64,000 nt of DNA from positions 10,126,991 to 10,190,990 of the forward strand of contig NC_083646.1 in the NCBI RefSeq assembly GCF_963576545.1, read 5' to 3'. This document shows positions 55,659-64,000 of the stretch, piece by piece; within the stretch, counting starts at the first letter, position 1; each line of letters begins with the position of its first letter. The position numbers and the translations under genes are program-made. Source of the stretch: Limanda limanda (taxonomy: Eukaryota > Chordata > Actinopteri > Pleuronectiformes > Pleuronectidae). The notes below the pieces were generated by a model. That model was given only the letters and a program-made list of their open reading frames with translations, was not told the origin of the DNA and searched no databases.

Positions 55659-58600
55659 GTATGAAACGCTTTTTCCATTTTTTTGAGATGGTCTCTGCTC
55701 TTGCTGGGAGAAGGGAGCCTACGATTCCCAACTATTACATCACTTTTTGATTAGCGAACATGAATAGAGCTGTTTCTTTAAATTAAACGATAAGTCATGC
55801 AGAGAGTTACATCAAATTCAGGGGGAGCTCAAAGACGACTTGTGTTTTCTTTCGAGTTTTGCTCTTCTCTTGTTTCCCCAGTGTAATTCTTCCTCCTCTC
55901 AATACTGGCTGCAATAGCATTATTGCATCTAAAGCATATGATGTTTGAGTCGTCAGTATTTGGTAAATCAATCTTTCAAAGTAAAAGCAGTTTTCACAAG
56001 AAAATTCTCCTTTTCTTGTTACTTTCCATCTGGTGCAACTCAGCGAGGACATGCTGTGCAGGGAAATAGAAAGAAGGAATTTGGCCCTAAAAAGAAAGAA
56101 AGTTATCGATTTGATTAAACTCACTCTGAATGTTTAAGCAACAAATTAGCCTTAGCTGAACTCTAGAGGACATTTTTACATATATATAGAACCGTATAGG
56201 ACTTTGGATTTAGTCTCACATCGTTAGGGCTTCAGCACCAGAATGTCAGGTTTTTTATTTCCCCTGTCTTTCAATGCTTGTTTTAGAGGGAAGGACATCG
56301 ATTCAGCCAACACGTAAAAATAAAAAAAACCCTCTCAAAGCCACACCCTAAACTCAACAGGCAATCCGCCATTTTTAATTCATTGTCCAGATTTGAGCAG
56401 TTTATTTGATTTCCCAATGCTCTTTAGTTTGACAAAATCCTCCACAGGGAGTTAATCCGATCCACTTCAAATTATGTCAGACTAGTCTTAAGACTTTGAT
56501 CATTTTAAATTCACGAAGCTTTTTCATTTTTGTTGAACAGCAGCTCTGTGGCTTCTTCAATGAAACAGGAAGGACTTTAATACAGGCCTGTACCTGGATT
56601 AGAAAGTGAATTATGTGTAAATATGACCATTGTTTACTTTAGGCCATGTAGTGCATGGTCCAATATGCTTGAGTATTTTCTCAAATAATTCTGCAGCTTG
56701 TAAGGAGAGGGTTTTATTCCATTCCTTTGGATTTGTTTTTTATGCTTCGCGCTCACAAAACTCACAAAAGAGAGTTTGTTGCCATGGACAGAAAACTTAT
56801 GAATGAACCTTTGGTTTGTGTACACCTCAGAGGATCCACTGTTTTTTAATTCTTTCTTTTCACATAGCCGTCCATCACAGTGTGGAAAAATTCTTCGCTG
56901 TTTAGGGTTTTACCGAATAAAAAAAACATTCAATGAGTTTCACTTCCTGCAATAAAATTACTTTAATATTCCTGCAGTTAGCTACAAGGTTCAGTGTTGT
57001 TTTCTTTTAAAAAGATGGGTTAAGGTGTATATTCTGTGTGAGTAAAAGTCTTCACTGTAGGGCTGCACCAATTGTTTTACCGATAATATATCGATAATTT
57101 TTTCCAATTGATCAAAACATTTTTTTTTTAACTTCTGTCATTTCATTATTTTATCATCTTCTCTTTAATACAAACAAATATGACAAAAAACAAAGAATAG
57201 CCCAGTCTTAACTGCTAATCTGCCTTTTACAGTTCCATAACTCTCCAAAATAAAATGAGTGCAAGAGCTTGTTCCATTCAAGTAAAAGGAATATATCAAT
57301 CTATAAAGTTGTCCAACAACAAAATAAATGAAAGCCGGTCTCTGACTATAAATTCGCACATTTTATCTCAGGGGTATTCAATGAAAATTCAAAGAGGTCC
57401 AGTTAGAGAGTATTTCCCCAAGCAAAGGTCCAAAACATCATGACGTCTAACATGCGTTATGATTCAGTGCCATATATTTTGAAGTAGCCTGGAAGGTGTA
57501 TCAATGTCTGTATGAAGTCAAAAACTGATTATAAAGGAAGTACAATTCAATGTTATTTCAACAAAGTAAGAAATAGAGGTAGATATTATCTTATGTATTA
57601 TATCTATATATTTATAATAAACATGCACATTATTTACATATTCACAATGAGACACTGTGTCATCTCCACTTTGTACATTAAAAATGATACAGTTCAAAGT
57701 GCCACATCAAAGGAATACAAGTTACCACCTGACACTTCTAAAGAGTTCTAGAAGGTTTGACTTTGATCTCCTGCCTTTGATGTAGATAATTGTAACAATC
57801 TGCAGGAGATTCTTCAGTTGCTTCCTGGAGCTTAAACAGAGCAGTAGCATTTTCTGACAAGAAACCGAACCACCACTTGAGACGCAGATTTCCCTCAATC
57901 GCAACAACAACTTCTAAAAACCGAGAATGAAGCAGAAATACTTTGTCAAGAGCCTCAGGAACAAACTCCGGAGCGCTGAAATCGAGATTAAAGCCCTTAA
58001 AGAAGAGCTCATACGGAAGGAGATGGTGAAAAGGCTAACTGAAACCAACACCAACATCTACTGCCTGGGCGCCCTCACCATGATGGCGAAGGAGCTGAAG
58101 ACCTGTGAGGCCCAGTGTGATGCACTCAAGGCAAAGCACCACCTGGAGATGAGTCAGGTGGAAGACAGTTGGAGAAAGAAGGTGGAGGTTCTCCAGGAGG
58201 ATAACACTGCTAAGAAGGAAATGGCATACGGGCTGACCAGCGAAAACAACAAGCTTAAAGATGAGGTTCGACAGAAGGACAAATTCATACTGAAGGTTTT
58301 GGACCAAAAGCACGCTGAATCCATCGCTTTCTTCAAATGCGTCATCGCCCTCATTGTAAAGGAGAAGGAGCTGAAGAGCTGTGAGACCCAGTGCGATGCA
58401 ATGAAGGCAAGTCACCTCGTGGTGCTCCCTCAGTTGGAAGAGACCTGGAGAGAGGAGGTGGAGGATGTCAGAGCTGAAGATGTGGCTCTGGAGGACGAGG
58501 TCACTCTGCTGAACGAAGAACACCCTGAGCTCACGCAGAAAGACAGTGAGCCACAGTCGGAGATGGAAACTGTGAATGAGGACGAGCAAGAGGTGAACGA

Positions 58601-61600
58601 GACTAAACCTCAGGAGCAGAAAAAGAGACAAAGAAAGAAGTTTTGGAAGATGCTCTTTGATGACTGAGATTGGCCCTCATAGATGTTGAATAGATGTTGA
58701 ATGCACTAATTGTAAGTCACTAAGGATAGAAGCATCTGCCAAATTACATGTAATGTAATATATAATGTAATGTAACGTAATGTTCAGGGTCACAGTAAAA
58801 TATAAAAATAAAAAAATGAATAAAATTATTACAACCATATAAAACTTTGGGTGAATCCATGCTTTGATTAGAGCTACCTTCCATACCACGCCTCGTCCCA
58901 GCCCTACTTCCCTTTTCAAAATATTAAGGTACAGGAATCTCAAATAAGCCAAATACCAAAAAAGAAGTTTTGTGGATCAACTATCATCCAGGCAGCAGAA
59001 TTCTTCATGTCAGACGGAGCCATTAGACACTTGAGTTCAAGTTAGGCGGCCGATTTAGGTGTGAGTGGAAACAGCAAGAGTGGCTCTTCTAAAGCTCACC
59101 AATGAACACGTGTTGTTCATCTGTCCAAACACTTAAGTTTAAAAATGACAAAATGCCTGAGCCGGCTGCCGGGCAGAAAGTAGAATACACTTGATTGACG
59201 GTTTACTAGGTACACAAGTTAGAACTAAAACATTTCTGGCGTGTACACAAGCTGAAGTTGAAGAGAAAAGGTATAAAAATATAAGGACCATTGGTTAACA
59301 CCAGTTTATAAGTCTTCTCTCGGATAAAGCTTGGAAAAACGAGGCCCCCTCTCCCCAGTTCAGTTCCTGGGTTTCTAGATGCCTGTACCATCATGATGAT
59401 GCTGCTTGATTCCATAGACATCAGACAATTGGGATGACAAACGATAACTCTTCATTTGCATAACTTCACACTCCATCAAATAAAAATAAACAGTTCCCAA
59501 CACTTTTTTCTCTGAACTATCTTTTTAACCAAATCACACACATTGAGTCTATTTTAAGTGATCTCCTTTTGATAGCTAATATAATAGGACATGTGTATTT
59601 TGGCTGATCCTCCCTGAAACACGTTGGAGACCCCCTGCAGACCCCCTTGCCCCTCCAACGTTCTGTGGTTTTCATTATACTGTGGCACTCTGCCAAAAAT
59701 AATGCCATAAATTACATTTTTTACTTCAAAAATGAAAGTTTACTTCACTTTTCAACTTTCCTTCACAGTGAAACTGTTTTAATAGCGCTTTGATGCCAGT
59801 ACAAACAGGAGGAACAATTATAATGACCAAAAACTTCTTCAATACATATCTGTGATTATTGTTTTAAGACAGATTTGAAAACATAAACCTATAGACAACC
59901 TCTAGACCTCTAGTGAATAATTCCCTCTCTATCATTCTTAAATTGTGTTTACTCTCTGTCAGACTGGGACGATGTCGTGGTGGCCAGAGAAGGTTCATCC
60001 ACCACGTTGGTCTGTGCTTATCCAGCGTTGAGAAGTCCCTTCACCTTTAACTGGATTGCAAAGTCACTCGGTGCGGATGAATGGAAACTGGTTCTATCAG
60101 CTGAAAAGGGGAAGGAGTTCTTTGGAAGTGCCTGGAAGGCATCAATGCAATTGACTGACCCCAACTTTCAAGACACTGGGGTTTTCTCACTGTTTTTCTC
60201 CCCCACAATGGAGGACATAGGCCTCTACTCATGCTCGATAAGGCAGCAAGAAAGGATACTGAAGGAGAGAATTATCCTTTTAGCTATCCTTACAGGTAAA
60301 AAAACATATATAATACATACATTATATATGATTATTCATACAAATAATAATCTTTACCTTTCAAACATTTTTTCAGAATTCTAGAATTTTCAATCATTAT
60401 GGAGGTCTAGTTTGTCCAATTTATGTGAGCGTTTCACTGTTTTAGTGTTAATAAAATATTTAATTATTCTCAATTTCTCCCACCACTTATTTCCTGTGTC
60501 CGCCCTCCTCTCCAGTCACTGTCCTCCCCTCTCCGATCATTCCTGTGCACAGCACCCTGCGAATGAATGCCAGGGTCACTCCAGAAAATGCCGTAGACAA
60601 AATCACCTGGACATCACCGGAGGGCGTTACCATAAAGAGCGAGAAAACAACAAACAGGGAAACAGAGGCCAAACTGCCACTGGTCCGGTACACGGACAAC
60701 GGAGTCTACGTCTGCACGGTTCACCCTTGGGGAAAGAGCAGCAGCCCAATTTTCCCCTTCAGTGTGAACGTGACCATTACTGGTGAGCTGCACTTGAAGA
60801 AGAGAAATGAAGGAGCACCGAGGAACAGAAAACACATGTTGTTGCTTTTGTCGATGGTGTGAGTGGGCATCAGTGCCAGAAAAGTGCAGCTGCATTATTT
60901 ATTTAAACATTCTGTAGCTACTCTTCTTCAAAGTATTTACTTCTGTAGACCAGTTTCGAGATTCAAAAGTTAGATCTGCTCTCAAACCCATCACATCCTT
61001 CCGTGAATATTATAGTTGCTACATTTATGTTTTATTCATTATTTGCTTTTTTGGTTTCTGTTCTTTTTTTTCACATTTTCCTCCCTTCCCTTGTCTCCGC
61101 AGCTAACAGACAGGCCTTGTTCACTGATATCGAATATGGTGAGTGACTTTGTAACACAAACAGTCTCAAAGTCTTGTGTCAGCAGCTTGGTAATCATGCA
61201 GAGCCGAATGCAAGACCAAGTGACAAAGTAACTCTCAGCATATAAGAACATAATCCCTATTGTTGTTGGAATCCCCCCCACCACCACCCCCATCTCATTT
61301 TCCATACTCTCTATTCTGTTTACGCTGTCTTCGCCTCACTTTTCATTCCCCCTCTTTATATTTATGAATTCCCCCTTTTTATGTGTTTTTTTCCCCCTGT
61401 TGTATCTTCATATCTGCGTACTCCTCTATATGGTTCTGTCCCGATTGTTCTACCATTCTCCTTTGTCCTCCCTCTTCCCTCCATTCCTACAGGCGAGGAA
61501 ATCTTCACTGCCACACAGGTTCAGAGGCCCTTGCTCCTGAAATGTCCTGGTGGTAAGGGGGACTTGGTCAAGCTGCAGTGGAAATCCACAGACAAGAGGA

Positions 61601-61825
61601 CTAACGGAATGAAGGGGGTGATGCTGTATGATCGCTGGAGGGGCACCACCACGTCGCCCCAGCCTAGTCCGAGAGTCGAGTTGGCCGGCCCACCCTATAA
61701 CGCAGAGGCTGGGAGCTTCGCCATACGACTCACGCCCGAGCTCAATGATGGCGGCCTCTACGTCTGTGAGGTGCACCTCAATGACAAGATCACCATCCAA
61801 AGCACCAGGGTGACCGTAATGAAAG
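55586..61825 (+). CDS. Ig-superfamily receptor, CD4/LAG-3- or G6F-like (5' part; 3' end outside window)
   Basis: Five exons, all joined in phase 1 at GT-AG introns, give 347 codons plus one base without a stop. Signal peptide about 1-20; domain 1 (26-135) V-like with Cys42, Trp55, Cys115; domain 2 (137-224) C2-like with Trp167 but only one of the usual pair, Cys202; a 12-codon linker exon; domain 3 (238-347) V-like with Cys254, Trp266, Cys328. The alternating V-like/short C2-like order, and the GxFSLxxxPxxxDxGxYxC blocks in domains 1 and 3, recall CD4/LAG-3 and also the G6F group. I cannot decide between them, so no symbol is given. A fourth Ig domain, membrane helix and tail would be expected downstream; none is visible up to 64000. 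It is probably a surface receptor of blood or immune cells, by analogy only. Confidence 0.7.
57058..57110. mobile_element. hAT-like terminal fragment
   Basis: GTAGGGCTGCACCAATTG, then TATCGATAAT, resembles the end of a frequent fish repeat starting AGGGCTGCA. No partner end was seen nearby. Located upstream of the coiled-coil gene. Confidence 0.4.
57927..58667 (+). CDS. intronless coiled-coil protein with internal duplication, unknown function
   Basis: A 246-residue open frame, ATG with A at -3, no introns, ending in TGA. I do not recognise the family. The protein is highly charged with long heptad-like stretches (coiled coil about 5-40, 50-125 and 140-205), no signal peptide, no membrane helix, and a Glu-rich then Lys/Arg-rich C-terminus ending FWKMLFDD. 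Residues 46-87 and 138-179 align without gaps at an offset of 92, with 22 of 42 identities, including paired cysteines in CEAQCDA and CETQCDA and the conserved W-R. The homology continues less well to QKD at 116-118 and 204-206. The copies are also clearly similar in DNA. The gene lies in intron 1 of the Ig receptor on the same strand. Absence of introns and the repeat tail suggest retroposition. The frame is intact and its composition differs from the low-complexity shadows elsewhere, so I think it is a real protein. Expression is unproven. Confidence 0.72.
   Translation: MKQKYFVKSLRNKLRSAEIEIKALKEELIRKEMVKRLTETNTNIYCLGALTMMAKELKTCEAQCDALKAKHHLEMSQVEDSWRKKVEVLQEDNTAKKEMAYGLTSENNKLKDEVRQKDKFILKVLDQKHAESIAFFKCVIALIVKEKELKSCETQCDAMKASHLVVLPQLEETWREEVEDVRAEDVALEDEVTLLNEEHPELTQKDSEPQSEMETVNEDEQEVNETKPQEQKKRQRKKFWKMLFDD
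58702..58782 (+). mobile_element. SINE/LINE-like 3' tail with TGTAA repeats
   Basis: Starts about 35 bp after the coiled-coil stop codon. The sequence TTGTAAGTCACTAAGGATAG followed by AAGCATCTGCCAAAT closely resembles the teleost element tail usually written as TGTAAGTCGCTTTGGATAAA then AGCGTCTGCCAAAT. It ends in imperfect TGTAA repeats, the usual end of such elements. Recognition is from memory of the family, not a search. Confidence 0.72.
58807..58824 (+). other. tandem poly(A) signals after the coiled-coil gene
   Basis: AATAAA at 58807-58812 and again at 58819-58824, 140-155 bp after the stop codon. They are suitably placed to end a short transcript, and could also terminate the host receptor transcript early. 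Confidence 0.45.
59963..60295 (+). CDS. Ig receptor exon 2: Ig domain 1 (V-like)
   Basis: 333 nt, phase 1 to 1; acceptor CTGTCAG, donor TACAG|GTAAAA. Strand-B cysteine in TTLVCAYP (Cys42), core FNW (Trp55), and strand-F block MEDIGLYSCS (Cys115). One exon covers the whole domain. Confidence 0.88.
60516..60782 (+). CDS. Ig receptor exon 3: Ig domain 2 (atypical C2-like)
   Basis: 267 nt, phase 1 to 1; acceptor CCTCTCCAG, donor ACTG|GTGAGC. It encodes ITWTSPEG, TDNGVYVCTV (Cys202) and a closing strand with sequon NVT at 220. The expected strand-B cysteine is replaced (LRMNARV), so the standard intradomain disulfide cannot form. The short CD4-like domain 2 also uses a non-standard disulfide, but the strand-C cysteine of CD4 is absent here too. 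Confidence 0.86.
61103..61138 (+). CDS. Ig receptor exon 4: 36-nt mini-exon
   Basis: 36 nt between CCGCAG and GTGAGT, phase 1 to 1, so it can be included or skipped without a frameshift. It encodes NRQALFTDIEY plus two shared residues, a linker between Ig domains 2 and 3. Support is two good splice sites and frame fit. Confidence 0.6.
61493..61825 (+). CDS. Ig receptor exon 5: Ig domain 3 (V-like)
   Basis: 333 nt, phase 1 to 1; acceptor TCCTACAG, donor AAAG|GTAAAC. It has LLLKCPGG (Cys254), LQW (Trp266) and NDGGLYVCEV (Cys328). Its length equals the domain-1 exon and the strand-E/F blocks correspond, consistent with an internal duplication of the receptor. Confidence 0.88.
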
Positions 61826-62880
61826 GTAAACATCAGGAGGAGCGGGCAGAACATTAGTGGGAGGTGGTAGGGAGCAGGGTGGATTCATTAAGCGGTATTA
61901 GTTTCATCATAATCTTGTGTTTGTGTTATATAAGATGTGGGGGGTGTTATGTAATATACCTGTGATGAAAGGGGAAAATAACCAGATGGATGGCATTAGT
62001 CATTAGGAGCCCCATATTATTTTGGGCACAGACTCTACTGCTCTGCAAACTTTGCTGTATTGAACACTTTCCTAATGAAAAGAAGATGATCCTATTTGAT
62101 GTTTTGAACTGAAAATATTCCTCTTATTCAAAGAGTTTTCACAGGGTTCTGTACTTTCTCCTGTAGTTTCTAAACTCACTTATCCAATTTTTAACCATAA
62201 TTTGTCATTTGTGTGTAGAATATTTGAAGTACTACTTCAATTTTTTTTAATTCCGCTGTTATGAGAAGATGTGGCCTCAACCACCTATCGTTTTTAAGAA
62301 GACATTTCTTAAGAATTTCTTCTTAACAAGTTTTTCAAAGATTCTGACATTCACCAATATTTTCATATCTGGGATTCGTTCTTACGTAAGAACAGAATCT
62401 GCACACACTGCAGAGCACACTGACTGAGAGGCTTGTGCAAAATAATCAGGGATTATATGTTTTCTTAAATTGTAGAGTTTTATAGAAGCATTTAAACTAC
62501 TGTGACCTTTTTATTATTTATAATATTTTGCTGGTGTTAAATTTTGCAATTTAAGAACACGTCCTGACTCTTTTTTTGACATATATCTGCAGATATTGGT
62601 GAATGAGGCTCCCTGACAGCACTCTTGTGTCTGGCAACAGTCAAGACGTGACGATAAAGATTTGCAAAAAGCTAACCTGGCTTTCAAAAATACACATAGC
62701 TTGAGCACCTGTAAAGTTCTCTTTAATCTGTGCAGATGCACTCGTGGTTTAGGGGGATTAAAGTGCATGAAGAGCTTTGGTTGAGCAACAGTCGGTGTTT
62801 GATGATGTTCTTTTTTGATGTTTGCTTGCCAACACATGCTTGCAGCACATAACTTTTTGCTTATGACTCATGATTAGAGC

Positions 62881-63101
62881 CCATCCAGTCTTATCGACCT
62901 CTCAAAGCTCTTTACAGTACAAGTTTATTTTTCTGATTCATGCACAAATTCTTAGAATTTTCAATAGCACCATGCATACAATACACACAATCTAGGGTTC
63001 AGTATCTAGCCCAAGGACATTTGGAAATGCAGACAGGTGGAGCTAGCAATCTTCTGATTCGGGGATGACCCTCTTCTACTCCTGAGCCACAACCGCCCAC
63101 T
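62881..63101 (+). mobile_element. teleost LINE/SINE-tail repeat copy
   Basis: CTCAAAGCTCTTTACAGTAC at the start and, downstream, GTTCAGTATCTAGCCCAAGG, GCAGACAGGTGGAGC and CTCCTGAGCCACAACCGCCC form the ordered blocks of a very common fish repeat. Several substitutions mark it as old. Confidence 0.7.
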
Positions 63102-63269
63102 TCATGATTATAATTAAGAAAGGAAATATAATGTGTCAGGTCATATACGATCACCCTTCTCGCTTTACACAAGACAATGAAAAAGAACATGTTTTATAAA
63201 ATGTCCCACAGTTGCTTTGAGCCGACAGCGTTAACAAGCGGAGGACCCACGTTTGGAGGCATTTCGTCA

Positions 63270-63330
63270 TTTATTTGCACTGCTCACGTGTTCTTGAGCA
63301 AGACACTGACTTCTCGCCAGCTGCCGGTGG
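63270..63330 (+). mobile_element. SINE-like fragment
   Basis: GTTCTTGAGCAAGACACTGA is a frequent block in teleost SINE/LINE-derived repeats. Only this short part is recognisable. Confidence 0.4.
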
Positions 63331-63689
63331 ATTATTCTCACGGATCATTTGCTCTGATTTATTCATGCTAAACAAAACGAGAATTTCCCACAGCCATTGA
63401 CAAAATGTCAAATTATGAAATGAAGACATTTACAATATTGCTCTTGAAATGGAACATTTGCTCAATTCATAAATTGAAAAAGGCACCTGTTGATTTTTAT
63501 GAGTCAGCCTTGGGGAGGTTTCACCAATCGCATTTGCACCTACACACACACACACTCATACATTGCCCTGTCATGGCGGCCTTGGAAGGCTTTACTAATC
63601 ACAGTCCCAGTGGCATCCATCACAGCTGCCCAGACATGACCAGCCGATCCATCACTGTCACTGTCACCCTGCTTCACACATCTGCATCC

Positions 63690-63692
<3 letters not shown>

Positions 63693-63722
<30 letters not shown>
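63693..63722. repeat. (CA)n microsatellite
   Basis: About 30 nt of CA downstream of the Ig receptor exons. Confidence 0.9.
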
Positions 63723-63725
<3 letters not shown>

Positions 63726-64000
63726 ACATCCACCCACGCACCAATCATGTGACGCATATATTTTTACCCCACCTCATTATAAGTATCATTATGTATGATT
63801 ATACCTGCTACCCTCCCACCAAGGCTGTGGGTGGCCCACACTGATCACACTAATCAAGGTTGAAATGATTGTGTTTTTATGTGTGCCTGTGGGTCTGTGG
63901 AGCTTGATTACACCCAGATGGATTCTCATTTCAGTTTGATGAGACACTAAGCATCAGTCACAGTCAACCAATGCATTAGCTGCAAATCACTTTTAATGAA

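Larger units (their letters stand above)
55659..59962 (+). other. Ig receptor intron 1, host of the nested coiled-coil gene
   Basis: 4304 bp if exon 1 is right. It contains the intronless coiled-coil gene (57927-58667) with its SINE-like tail and poly(A) signals, an AT-rich stretch, and a hAT-like fragment near 57058. The remaining introns of this gene are 220, 320 and 354 bp and hold nothing notable. Confidence 0.58.
61826..64000. other. downstream flank or next intron of the Ig receptor
   Basis: 2.2 kb with no Ig-like or membrane exon in any frame. It holds a LINE/SINE-tail-like repeat (about 62881-63101), a further SINE-like fragment near 63270-63330, and a CA microsatellite at about 63693-63722. 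Most likely a long intron. Confidence 0.55.

Noticed and set aside
58035..58631. 198-codon minus-strand frame opposite the coiled-coil gene
   Set aside because: It is the antisense shadow of a Glu/Lys-rich gene, giving Leu/Phe/Ser-rich sequence without domain features.

Overview
The window is vertebrate nuclear DNA, almost certainly from a ray-finned (teleost) fish. It has spliced genes with GT-AG introns, very many long CA/GT microsatellites, and several interspersed repeat families that I recognise as widespread in teleost genomes. Nothing looks bacterial, plasmid-borne or viral: there are no operons, IS elements or CRISPR arrays. Coding sequence makes up under 6% of the 64 kb.

Layout. (1) 1-8779: non-coding flank downstream of the main gene, with a degraded teleost repeat near 1.6 kb and long C and G homopolymers. 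(2) 8780-52470, minus strand: one complete gene for a nectin-type cell adhesion receptor, best matched to nectin-2. Seven coding exons splice in frame to 516 codons (1551 nt with stop): signal peptide, V, C1-like and C2-like Ig domains, transmembrane helix, and a cytoplasmic tail ending in the afadin-binding sequence AVYV. The first intron is about 31 kb, and another of 8.7 kb precedes the membrane/tail exon. (3) 52471-55585: divergent intergenic region. (4) 55586 to beyond 61825, plus strand: the 5' part of a second Ig-superfamily receptor (signal peptide, three Ig-like domains, one 36-nt mini-exon). Its domain pattern resembles the CD4/LAG-3 or G6F-like group. The membrane exon was not found, so the gene probably runs off the right edge. 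(5) 57927-58667, same strand, inside intron 1 of that receptor: an intronless 246-codon coiled-coil gene with an internal duplication. It is followed at once by a SINE/LINE-like tail, so it looks like a nested retrogene.

Mobile DNA includes a 438-bp hAT-like MITE with 19-bp terminal inverted repeats, a 267-bp PIF/Harbinger-like MITE, three copies of one teleost repeat family in both orientations, a 380/402-bp dispersed direct repeat pair, and LINE/SINE-tail fragments.

Functional reading. Nectin-2 is a junctional adhesion molecule, and in mammals it is also a ligand for Ig-superfamily receptors of lymphocytes. A second Ig receptor lies head-to-head with it, about 3.1 kb between start codons. 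Whether the two products interact cannot be told from sequence. The most novel item is the nested coiled-coil gene, whose product I do not recognise.
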